The notes under the pieces are model-generated. The model worked only from the letters and a program-made list of their open reading frames with translations. It was not told where the DNA came from and did no database searches. Positions 25,256 through 32,259 of a stretch of 64,000 bases of DNA are shown one piece after another. The DNA comes from Pedobacter soli (GTDB lineage Bacteria > Bacteroidota > Bacteroidia > Sphingobacteriales > Sphingobacteriaceae): contig NZ_FMZH01000007.1 of the NCBI RefSeq assembly GCF_900101435.1, positions 310,001-374,000 of the forward strand, given 5' to 3'. The first letter of the stretch is position 1; each line of letters opens with the position of its first letter. The position numbers and the translations under genes were made by a program.

Positions 25256-25945
25256 ATGAACAGTACCATTAAAAAAACAGTATTTGCCATTGCTATTCTG
25301 TTAACCTGCAGTTTTTTGCGTGCATCAGCGCAGGTTACACCAACTACCACTGATGTAAGTTTATTCTGTAAAGGATCTGACCTTACATTTCCTGCCCCCG
25401 CACCAGGCGAAAACTGGATTGTAAGGTTTAGCACAACAGCAACTACTACGCCATCAACGGTAATTACGCTGGTTGGCGGAAATAAAATTGCCGCTGCCGA
25501 TTTACAAAACGGGTATTATTATCTGAGCTCAAAAGCAACAGCAGCAGGATCCTGCGAATCGGAAATGCAGCAAATACCCGTATATGTGTTAAAACCGCTT
25601 GTGCCCGACTTTGCTGCCGCCAATTTTTGTGTGGAGGCACCTTTAACGCAGGTAGGAACAATTATCAATCCCGAAGATCCAACCATTACTACTTTAGCTT
25701 ACCAATGGTACACCGTTACAGGTTCTGCTGAAACCGCAATTGCTGGTGCAACCAGTAAGGATTATACACCGGTTTCGCCAACGGTAGGTACAACTAAATA
25801 CCGGTTAAAAGTAGGTTATGTAATTGGTGGTAATAAATATTGCCCGCAAACAGTAGATCATGATGTTGTTGTTAGCGCTAAGCCGACCAAGCCAACGCTT
25901 ACACCTGCACAAATTTCAGGAACTGCCAATGCAGTTACCTTTTAA
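25256..25945 (+). CDS. Secreted Ig-like protein (229 aa)
   Basis: A 229-residue exported protein with a signal peptide cleaved near LRASAQ. It has two Ig-like modules of the same style as its neighbours (WIVRFSTTATTTPSTVITL, then LAYQWYTVTGSAETAIAGATSKDYTPVSPTVGTTKYRLKV). It has no sorting domain and stops abruptly after a proline/threonine linker (KPTKPTLTPAQISG), where a further module would be expected. It lies 29 bases after the first gene and 30 before the third. The truncated look may be natural or a remnant of a longer protein. Confidence 0.7.
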   Translation: MNSTIKKTVFAIAILLTCSFLRASAQVTPTTTDVSLFCKGSDLTFPAPAPGENWIVRFSTTATTTPSTVITLVGGNKIAAADLQNGYYYLSSKATAAGSCESEMQQIPVYVLKPLVPDFAAANFCVEAPLTQVGTIINPEDPTITTLAYQWYTVTGSAETAIAGATSKDYTPVSPTVGTTKYRLKVGYVIGGNKYCPQTVDHDVVVSAKPTKPTLTPAQISGTANAVTF

Positions 25946-25975
25946 GTAATCAATATTTTATTTGTAATTCTATAA

Positions 25976-26920
25976 ATGAGGCTTAGGTTTTACACCTTCC
26001 TGTTTATGGCATTCCTGTTGTTTTTATCTGCAACAGGTTTTAGCCAGACCGTACCCAATGGGCGGCAGAAAATCACGATCAAAAAAGGGTCGTCGGTTTC
26101 GTTGCGCGCAAATTCGGGAGGGGCCAGCACATACATCTGGTTCAAAGATGGTGTGCTTATACCTGGTCAGAACAAGGCAAGCCTCATTACTGCCACTGCT
26201 GGTATTTACAAAGTAGCCTCTGTTAACAGCTTTGGATGTACTTCTGAACTCTCTGATGAAATAGAGGTCGAAGTTATAGCAGTTCCGGTTGCTGATGTGG
26301 CCATTACGAAACGATCCGAAAGCCGGAATATACTCAGCAATCAGCTGTTCGATTATTACCTGAATGTACGCAACAACGGAGTCGACGATGCAAGCTCGGT
26401 ACAAGCAAAGGATGTACTGCCAGATAATCTGATTTTTGAAAGCCTGGGGCAGCCCACAGATGGAACAGCTGCCTACGATCCTGTTTCGAGAACCGTGCAA
26501 TGGGATATTCAACTCCTGCCCAATGGAAGGTTTGCTGAGCTGAGTATAAAAGTAAGGTCGAAGCAACCCGGCATGGTAACCAATACGGCTACTGTAAGGG
26601 CGTCAGAGCACGATCCACTATTAAACAATAATACTTCAACCGATTTAAAAGAAATTTCGGGCTTAAGGATTCCAAATGTATTTACACCCAATGGGGATGG
26701 GAAAAACGATACATTTTATCTTGAAAACCTGGGTTCTTTTGAATTTAACGAAGTAACGGTAATTAACCGGTGGGGCAGTACAGTTTATCAGGCTAATGGT
26801 TACCTCAACGACTGGACAGCACCAGGTTTAAGCGATGGAACTTATTTCTACGTGGTTAAAGTTAAAAACGGCTCAGCCAGCTGGATAGAATACAAAGGCT
26901 ATGTTACAATCATCAGGTAA
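25976..26920 (+). CDS. Surface protein with DUF11 module and type IX (type B) C-terminal sorting domain
   Basis: A 314-residue exported protein. It has a signal peptide (cleaved near GFSQ), an Ig-like module (about residues 25-100), a DUF11/conserved-repeat module (about 105-220, ADVAITKRSESR...VTNTATVRASEHDPLLNNN) and a CHU_C/gliding-type C-terminal domain (about 227-314). The last carries the hallmark IPNVFTPNGDGKNDTF and ends in YKGYVTIIR. That domain directs secretion and attachment by the type IX system. It lies directly before a PorP/SprF gene, its usual partner. Confidence 0.88.
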   Translation: MRLRFYTFLFMAFLLFLSATGFSQTVPNGRQKITIKKGSSVSLRANSGGASTYIWFKDGVLIPGQNKASLITATAGIYKVASVNSFGCTSELSDEIEVEVIAVPVADVAITKRSESRNILSNQLFDYYLNVRNNGVDDASSVQAKDVLPDNLIFESLGQPTDGTAAYDPVSRTVQWDIQLLPNGRFAELSIKVRSKQPGMVTNTATVRASEHDPLLNNNTSTDLKEISGLRIPNVFTPNGDGKNDTFYLENLGSFEFNEVTVINRWGSTVYQANGYLNDWTAPGLSDGTYFYVVKVKNGSASWIEYKGYVTIIR

Positions 26921-26941
26921 AATGGAAAAACATAAAGCGAT

Positions 26942-27922
26942 ATGATAAGGTTAAAAAAGATCAGCATTGTTTTAGTAATCTGTTTGGCATCGTTACGTAC
27001 ATATAGCCAGCAGGATGCGCAGTATGGGCAATATGTTTTTAACGGGATGTACATTAATCCAGCTTATACAGGATACAAAGAAGAGCTTTATTTGCAGGCA
27101 TTCGCCCGCGCACAGTGGACAGGTGTAAAGGGGGCTCCACAGAGCTTATCAGTTTCTGCCGATGAAGCTATCAATGATGAAAGCATGGGGATTGGTGGCA
27201 TCATTACAAAAGATAAAATAGGTGCGCAAAGTGCTTTAAACATTTCGGCAAATTTTGCCTATCGCATTAAGTTAGATCGTACCGAAACCAATGTACTCGC
27301 ATTTGGCCTGGGGGTGGGCGTAATGCAACTGGGTTTAAACGGCAGCTTGCTTGATCCGATTGAGCAGGGCGATAACCGCATCCCTACCGGGAATGTAAGT
27401 CAGATAATGCCCGATATCCGTGCAGGTATCCATTATTCTAACGAGAAATTTTTTATCGGCTTTGCTGCAAACAACCTTTTGTCGAAAACCTTGTCCGTAT
27501 TTTCTGATTACAGTATGCTAAATGTAAAGGCGCAGCCGCATTTCTATTTAAGCTCAGGCCTTGCGCTGCCGCTTACCGATGATTTTGTTTTTAAACCAAC
27601 ATTTTTGATTAAAGACGATCTGCATGGGCCAACTTCTTTAGATTTGAATGCATTTCTTTTAGTAAAAGAACGATTTTGGCTGGGGGCTGTTTATCGTACT
27701 TCAATAAAATTATATCCCAAGCAGAATCTGGAAAGCAACACCAGAGATCGCGCAGCCATCGGTTTAATTTCAGAGCTTTTTGTACGTCAGAATTTACGTA
27801 TAGGTTATGGCTATGATTATAGCCTGAATAAACTCGGTAATTACGATTACGGATCGCACGAAATTTCAGTAGGATATTATTTAGTTACCAAAAAAAGCAG
27901 GAGGCCAAAATGTTATTTTTAA
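26942..27922 (+). CDS. PorP/SprF-family type IX secretion membrane protein
   Basis: A 326-residue outer-membrane beta-barrel with a signal peptide (cleaved near RTYSQ), then the family start QDAQYGQYVFNGMYINPAYTGYKE, and a C terminus of the form SHEISVGYYLVTKK. PorP/SprF proteins pair with neighbouring substrates carrying type B sorting domains and help anchor or export them. It starts 21 bases after the CTD-protein stop codon and ends the operon. No clear terminator follows in the next 200 bases. Confidence 0.93.
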   Translation: MIRLKKISIVLVICLASLRTYSQQDAQYGQYVFNGMYINPAYTGYKEELYLQAFARAQWTGVKGAPQSLSVSADEAINDESMGIGGIITKDKIGAQSALNISANFAYRIKLDRTETNVLAFGLGVGVMQLGLNGSLLDPIEQGDNRIPTGNVSQIMPDIRAGIHYSNEKFFIGFAANNLLSKTLSVFSDYSMLNVKAQPHFYLSSGLALPLTDDFVFKPTFLIKDDLHGPTSLDLNAFLLVKERFWLGAVYRTSIKLYPKQNLESNTRDRAAIGLISELFVRQNLRIGYGYDYSLNKLGNYDYGSHEISVGYYLVTKKSRRPKCYF

Positions 27923-28151
27923 TCGTATGAATGGAGAAAAGGTTGTTTAATAAACAGAAACAGCCAAAACAGGGGAGGGTCAGAATAATGATCCGTATGT
28001 TGCTGTTAACAGCCTGAATTGTGCCCCGAAAGTAAAATTGAAGCTTAGTTGTTGACTTTAATCAGCAAATCAGACGCTCCAATGTACTTTATTTTTGTCG
28101 TTTAGTTTTATTCGCTATAATTAAAGGTCTAAAGTCTATCCCAGTTATTGT

Positions 28152-28760
28152 ATGCTCGAAACACGTAAAGTTTTTTTGGTAAACACCATGTTAAATTATC
28201 TCAGCAATTTAAATCCTGTAACAGCTGGTTTCATTCAGGAGGTAAAGAAACATGCAGCGCCAATTTTGATTAAAAAGAATAAATATATCCTGTCGCCAAT
28301 TGATAATAATGATTATGTGTTTTTTATAGCCTCCGGACTTGTAAGGGGATTTGTAAAAGACGAAGGTAAAGAAATTACGACCTGGGTAAGTCTGGGTAAC
28401 GAGTTTATTGGTGCCATTCAGCATCCTGAAGATATTCAGCAACCATCTATAGAATACCTGCAGGCCTTAGAAAAAACAGAAGTAGTGGCCATGTCAAATG
28501 CTTTCATCAATAAACTTTACGAAAGCCATATGGAAACCAATATTATTGGCCGGAAAATTCTGGCGTTACAATATTATGCTGCAGCAGAACGTGCAATATT
28601 GGCACGCATTCCCTCGGCCGAAAGACGTTATGAGAAATTTCTGGAATTAAATTCTTTCGAAATCAACAGAGTGCCCTTGCGTTGTGTAGCCAGTTACCTG
28701 GGTATGCGTTTAGAAACACTGAGCCGTATACGCAGCAAACTGATTAAGGAATTGGTTTAA
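28152..28760 (+). CDS. Crp/Fnr-family transcriptional regulator
   Basis: A 202-residue protein with an N-terminal cyclic-nucleotide-binding-like domain (about residues 25-125, KKNKYILSPIDNNDYVFFIASGLVRGFV) and a C-terminal winged helix (about 160-202, INRVPLRCVASYLGMRLETLSRIRSKL). The ligand-binding pocket lacks the standard cAMP signature, as is usual for the many Bacteroidota Crp-like proteins, so the ligand is unknown. The start may alternatively be the methionine at residue 13 (MLNYLSNL). A 17-base palindrome (28780-28796) lies 20 bases after its stop codon. Confidence 0.85.
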   Translation: MLETRKVFLVNTMLNYLSNLNPVTAGFIQEVKKHAAPILIKKNKYILSPIDNNDYVFFIASGLVRGFVKDEGKEITTWVSLGNEFIGAIQHPEDIQQPSIEYLQALEKTEVVAMSNAFINKLYESHMETNIIGRKILALQYYAAAERAILARIPSAERRYEKFLELNSFEINRVPLRCVASYLGMRLETLSRIRSKLIKELV

Positions 28761-28779
28761 CCTGCTGTTTCTGGTCATT

Positions 28780-28796
28780 TACAATAAGGTATTGTA
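28780..28796. repeat. 17-bp perfect palindrome
   Basis: TACAATAAGGTATTGTA (7-bp arms, 3-base centre) downstream of the Crp-family gene. It could be an operator or a small hairpin. No partner copy was found in the window. Confidence 0.4.
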
Positions 28797-28877
28797 CATG
28801 TTGATCAGGTTTGAGACATTATGTTTACATAGCATTATACACATTTTACAAGTTGCTGTACAAGATCGTATTTCGGG

Positions 28878-28907
28878 TTGCACGTGCATAAATAGTGGCT
28901 ATATTTG
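28878..28907 (+). promoter_or_regulatory. Consensus promoter before a candidate small RNA
   Basis: TTG (28878-28880), 19 bases, then TATATTTG (28900-28907), an exact Bacteroidota -33/-7 match. No protein gene starts before the terminator at 28953. Confidence 0.65.
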
Positions 28908-28911
28908 GGTA

Positions 28912-28984
28912 AGTAAAAATTAAATCAACGGGACGATTTAGATTACACTCATAAGCCTCTCTTTTTAGAGAGGCTTATTTTTTT
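28912..28984 (+). ncRNA. Candidate small RNA, about 70 nt
   Basis: Between the consensus promoter at 28878-28907 and a strong terminator hairpin (28953-28976 plus T-run) lie about 40 bases with no ORF. The resulting transcript would be about 70 nt. It stands in a 335-base gap between two plus-strand genes. The sequence was not matched to a known RNA family. Confidence 0.42.
28953..28984 (+). terminator. Intrinsic terminator
   Basis: AAGCCTCTC pairs with GAGAGGCTT around a 6-base loop and is followed by ATTTTTTT. It ends either the Crp-family transcript or the candidate small RNA. Confidence 0.85.
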
Positions 28985-29095
28985 GCCAATCCAGTCCCTA
29001 ATTGCATTCCTCAATAAATGCGGTCACCTGATTTTTAGTTGTTGTTTCATAAATAGTACTATATTTATGAGTGTAAACTGGAAACTAGCATCGCT

Positions 29096-30454
29096 ATGAA
29101 CAATGCACTTTGGGACAACATACAGCAGTTTGATTTCGATCAGACACCTGGCGATTATCCCTTTTCGATTAGGCTTGCCAACGAAAACAGGTGGACAAAG
29201 GGCTTTACCGAAAGTGCCATTCTCGAGTATAAAAAGTTTATGTACCTGGCTGCTGTTACCGATGTAATGGTTTCGCCTTCAGCTATTGTTGATGTAGTTT
29301 GGCACCAGCACCTTATTTTTTCACAATCTTACCATGATTTTTGCCAGCTGTTGGGTAAAGATATTCAGCATGTACCTTCTACACATAACAAAGCACAGTT
29401 TGAGCAGTTTAAATGGGCTGCTGAAAGGACAAAAGTGCAGTATACCTCACATTTTGGCTTGCAGCCTGAAAGTATCTGGCATTATGAAAGTATGTTGGCC
29501 GGTTTAAAGCTAAGGCCTGCAAATGTAAAACCTGGCTTTGTGGTCTTATTTGGCGTATTGATTTTCGGCCTGCTCACAGTTCCGTTTTACTATTTGCTCA
29601 AACCACTTTATGTACATATTGATAATCCATATTTTATTTTAGGTTTTGCTGCAATAGCATTGGCTGGCTATGTAATACTCGATTTGTACAATAAAAACAG
29701 CATGAAAACCGTGTTACGTAACTTCGATCACGATTCTTTTGTTTATCACCTAAAACCTTTGGAACTGGTTTACCTTAAAACACAACGGCTTTCTGATGTA
29801 ATTGGAGGTTCGGTAAATGAGCTGATTAACAATGGAACAATCAAAATTACCGGCCAAATGATTTCGGTTTCCAATACCATTACCATTCAATCTGCCGAGC
29901 AGGCACAGGTGGTTAGTGTTTTGAAAGAATCAGGCCGCGTGCATTATCCAAAACTCTTACGTGTATTGGAATCAAAACCCATATTCAGAAATGTAAGCAA
30001 TAGCTTAGCTAATTTTCAATATAATTTTAACCAGTCTAAAACTTTTGCCAAATTATTCTGCAGCAGCTTTACGGTTTTTGCTTTGTTACTCATGTTTCCG
30101 TTAATCAGGGTAATTACAGGTGTAGAGAGAGATAAGCCAGTTACCCAGGTGGTTATTGTAACAGTTGCTTTGCTTACTTTTGTAATTTTTTATTTGCGCA
30201 AGTTATCCCTGATGCTGTGCAAGGAAACCATTCCCGGTTGGTACAGTAACCATACGCAGTACAAGTATGAAGCAGGTAGCGATTGGCAATGGAATTATTT
30301 TCTGTATGGAACCGCTGCTTTAAATGCTTCTTTCTTTACGGTAATGAATTATAACGATCGTAACAAATGGGGTAGTAGCGATGGTGGAGGAAGCTCCTGC
30401 GGATCCTCTTGTGGCAGTTCTTGTGGCAGCTGCGGTGGTTGTGGTGGTGATTAA
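29096..30454 (+). CDS. GRDP-like / TIGR04222 membrane protein with Gly-Cys-rich tail
   Basis: A 452-residue protein. The N-terminal part (about residues 15-120) resembles glycine-rich-domain proteins (GRDP), with the marker VDVVWHQHLIFSQSYHDFC. A middle region (about 145-420) has four membrane segments around a cytoplasmic stretch typical of TIGR04222. The C terminus is a striking run of Gly, Ser and Cys (SSCGSSCGSSCGSCGGCGG) with eight or so cysteines, perhaps a metal-binding or cross-linked tail. The function of the family is unknown. It stands alone, with its own upstream region and a candidate small RNA downstream. Confidence 0.75.
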   Translation: MNNALWDNIQQFDFDQTPGDYPFSIRLANENRWTKGFTESAILEYKKFMYLAAVTDVMVSPSAIVDVVWHQHLIFSQSYHDFCQLLGKDIQHVPSTHNKAQFEQFKWAAERTKVQYTSHFGLQPESIWHYESMLAGLKLRPANVKPGFVVLFGVLIFGLLTVPFYYLLKPLYVHIDNPYFILGFAAIALAGYVILDLYNKNSMKTVLRNFDHDSFVYHLKPLELVYLKTQRLSDVIGGSVNELINNGTIKITGQMISVSNTITIQSAEQAQVVSVLKESGRVHYPKLLRVLESKPIFRNVSNSLANFQYNFNQSKTFAKLFCSSFTVFALLLMFPLIRVITGVERDKPVTQVVIVTVALLTFVIFYLRKLSLMLCKETIPGWYSNHTQYKYEAGSDWQWNYFLYGTAALNASFFTVMNYNDRNKWGSSDGGGSSCGSSCGSSCGSCGGCGGD

Positions 30455-30604
30455 GCTTTAAGCAGTTTGCAGGCTGTGTCAAACCTTGCAGAAAATTGCA
30501 TCCGTTAATCAAAGTAGCTTTAGTGTTTGCTTCATTTCTTTTGAGAATTATCAAAGAAAAAAGTAATTCTTCATGAAATCTTAATCTTTCTGCCGTAATA
30601 TTGT

Positions 30605-30695
30605 AGGCATAAGGGGTGAGAGCCTTATATCAACTTCATAAGTTGAGAGCGTTAATTTAGATAGGGGATGTAACCAATGGTTGCATCCTTTTTTT
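30605..30695 (+). ncRNA. Candidate structured small RNA or 3'-UTR element, about 90 nt
   Basis: Three successive hairpins fill a geneless stretch: ATAAGG/CCTTAT (30609-30628), TCAACTT/AAGTTGA (30630-30646) and GGATGTAACC/GGTTGCATCC (30666-30688). The last is followed by seven T residues. A TAATATTG element (30596-30603) is one base off the -7 consensus, but no -33 element was found. It could be an independent RNA or a structured 3' end of the TIGR04222 transcript. Confidence 0.38.
30666..30695 (+). terminator. Strong intrinsic terminator
   Basis: A 10-bp stem (GGATGTAACC with GGTTGCATCC, one G-T pair), a 3-base loop and seven T residues, reading in the plus direction. It ends 14 bases before the convergent nucleotidase gene. 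Confidence 0.85.
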
Positions 30696-30709
30696 GTTCA
30701 GTACGGACG

Positions 30710-31270
30710 TTATGCTATGGCCAGGTTTTCCAGTTGCTCCTCTTCCAATCTTTTTAATAGATCAGGCACTTCATTCCAATGGTTTACCCTTTGGTGATGG
30801 TCTTTCTCTACATTGTGAAATGCCGTAAATATTAAAGGTTTTCCTTTGCAGAAATCGAGGTTTTTGCAATGATCGTCAATTAAATAATCGGTATCGATAA
30901 TACTTTTATCGCCACAAAAAATAATATTTTTCCAGCCAATAAAAGGGAAGTGTTCTGCCAGCCATTCGCGTTTTTCAAATAGCGATAAAGGGAATTCCAT
31001 TGCAGCCGAAACGATGTAAACTTCGTAATCTTCCATTAGTTTTTTTACGGTTTCAACAGCGCCTTCCATTAGGGGTAAGTTTCTGAAAAAGCCTGCTTTA
31101 TTGCAGATTTTCATCACCATTTCGCGGTCAGGAAAAAGCTCTTCTTCCGATTTGCCTTTAATTTCATCGCGGCTAAGTACAATGCCGGTTTCAGCAGCGT
31201 ACGATTGTAATATGTGGTCTTCTATATCGGCGAGTACGCCATCCATATCAATGCCTATTGTTCTTTTCAT
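30710..31270 (-). CDS. 5'(3')-deoxyribonucleotidase-like HAD phosphatase
   Basis: A 186-residue HAD-superfamily enzyme of the NT5C type, expected to dephosphorylate deoxyribonucleotides. Motif I is IGIDMDGVLADIED (nucleophile Asp8, acid/base Asp10), motif II the serine in YIVSAAMEFP, motif III the lysine in GDKSIIDTDYLIDDH, which also holds the motif IV aspartates. It diverges from a DeoR-type regulator across a 96-base region with three copies of a 17-base operator, so it is probably that regulator's target. The ligand might be a nucleotide or deoxyribose phosphate. Confidence 0.88.
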   Translation of the reverse strand: MKRTIGIDMDGVLADIEDHILQSYAAETGIVLSRDEIKGKSEEELFPDREMVMKICNKAGFFRNLPLMEGAVETVKKLMEDYEVYIVSAAMEFPLSLFEKREWLAEHFPFIGWKNIIFCGDKSIIDTDYLIDDHCKNLDFCKGKPLIFTAFHNVEKDHHQRVNHWNEVPDLLKRLEEEQLENLAIA

Positions 31271-31272
31271 GA

Positions 31273-31289
31273 TTTGCTATATTTTGCAA
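31273..31289. promoter_or_regulatory. DeoR-type operator, copy 1
   Basis: TTTGCTATATTTTGCAA lies just downstream of the TATTTTTG -7 element of the nucleotidase gene, 3 bases from its start codon. Copy 2 begins 31 bases further on. Confidence 0.55.
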
Positions 31290-31320
31290 CAAAAATATTT
31301 GATATTGCAATATATTGCAA
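31290..31320 (-). promoter_or_regulatory. Promoter of the nucleotidase gene
   Basis: On the minus strand TTG (31320-31318), 20 bases, TATTTTTG (31297-31290). Operator copy 2 covers the -33 region and copy 1 the start region. Confidence 0.55.
31304..31320. promoter_or_regulatory. DeoR-type operator, copy 2
   Basis: ATTGCAATATATTGCAA contains the perfect palindrome TTGCAATATATTGCAA. It is the best of the three copies and lies in the middle of the divergent region. Confidence 0.65.
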
Positions 31321-31345
31321 ATTTGTTTTCATTTAAAATCTTATA

Positions 31346-31362
31346 TTTGCAGTATATTGCAA
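31346..31362. promoter_or_regulatory. DeoR-type operator, copy 3
   Basis: TTTGCAGTATATTGCAA overlaps the end of a TATATTTG -7 element (31342-31349) that reads toward the regulator gene, and ends 4 bases before its start codon. It begins 42 bases after copy 2, about four helical turns. Confidence 0.6.
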
Positions 31363-31366
31363 TAAT

Positions 31367-32116
31367 ATGGTAAAAGAAGAACGTCTGCAGGTGATTATCG
31401 ATACGCTTGAAAAAGATAATAAAGTACGCCTTGACCAATTGAGTAGTTTGCTCAATGTATCAGAAGATACCGTGCGGCGCGACATTAAAGAGCTCGATAC
31501 GCAAGGTCTGCTTAGGGCAGTGCGGGGTGGTGCTATTGTGCGCTCGCCAAGTCCGCAGCATTATCGCGAAAGGGAGAAATATAACCAGCAGCATAAACAG
31601 GCTATCGCCGCCAAGGCTTTGCAGTTTTTAAAAGACGGCCAGGTGGTGTTTTTTGATGGCGGAACCTCGGTTGTGGCGCTGGCAGCAGCATTGCCAAAAG
31701 ATTTGAAAATTACCATCATTACCAATAGCTTTCCAGTAGCCAATATTTTAGAAGATCATCCTGGTGCCGAAGTGATATTTGCCGGTGGAAAATTGCATAA
31801 AACCGCATTTACTACCATGGGACAAGAAACGGTCGATACTTTTAGAAAAGTACGCGCCGATATTTGTATGCTTGGAATTTGCAGTTTGCACCATAGCATG
31901 GGTATTACTTCTATGATTTACGAAGATGCACAGCTGAATAATACGATGATTAGCCAGGCACAGAAAACCATTGCACTTTCTGCTTTAGAAAAAATTAATA
32001 CCGTAGAGCCTTATTATGTGTGCCCTGTTACTGATGTGGATGTAATTATAACCGAAACCGAGCCGGATAATGCGGCATTGGATGCTTACAGGCATCTGGG
32101 GATTGAAGTGGTTTAA
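31367..32116 (+). CDS. DeoR/GlpR-family transcriptional regulator
   Basis: A 249-residue repressor. The N-terminal winged helix (residues 1-57) holds the family signature VRLDQLSSLLNVSEDTVRRDIKELDTQGLLRAVRGGAIV. The sugar-phosphate sensor domain (about residues 75-235) holds FFDGGTSVVALAAAL and TNSFPVANIL, the phosphate-binding region of DeoR proteins. It diverges from a deoxyribonucleotidase gene, and both start within three copies of an operator, so autoregulation and control of the neighbour are likely. The inducer could be a sugar phosphate derived from nucleosides. Confidence 0.9.
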   Translation: MVKEERLQVIIDTLEKDNKVRLDQLSSLLNVSEDTVRRDIKELDTQGLLRAVRGGAIVRSPSPQHYREREKYNQQHKQAIAAKALQFLKDGQVVFFDGGTSVVALAAALPKDLKITIITNSFPVANILEDHPGAEVIFAGGKLHKTAFTTMGQETVDTFRKVRADICMLGICSLHHSMGITSMIYEDAQLNNTMISQAQKTIALSALEKINTVEPYYVCPVTDVDVIITETEPDNAALDAYRHLGIEVV

Positions 32117-32141
32117 GTAATTGTCTTTTTAGCATCGTTTG

Positions 32142-32223
32142 CGTTTGTAACGCGAATGGAAAGATATATGTTTGAAATGTATGGCGATGCAATCGCCAAT
32201 CTCGCTTATCCTCGTTGCAAACG
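32142..32223. repeat. REP-like palindromic element
   Basis: Outer arms CGTTTGTAACG (32142-32152) and CGTTGCAAACG (32213-32223) pair with one G-T mismatch around an inner perfect hairpin TGGCGAT-GCA-ATCGCCA (32182-32198). It lies between the convergent DeoR and histidine-kinase genes, a typical place for REP-type repeats. No second full copy is in the window. Confidence 0.5.
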
Positions 32224-32259
32224 TGGACAATCAATGTTCCGCATGACGATTATATTGTG

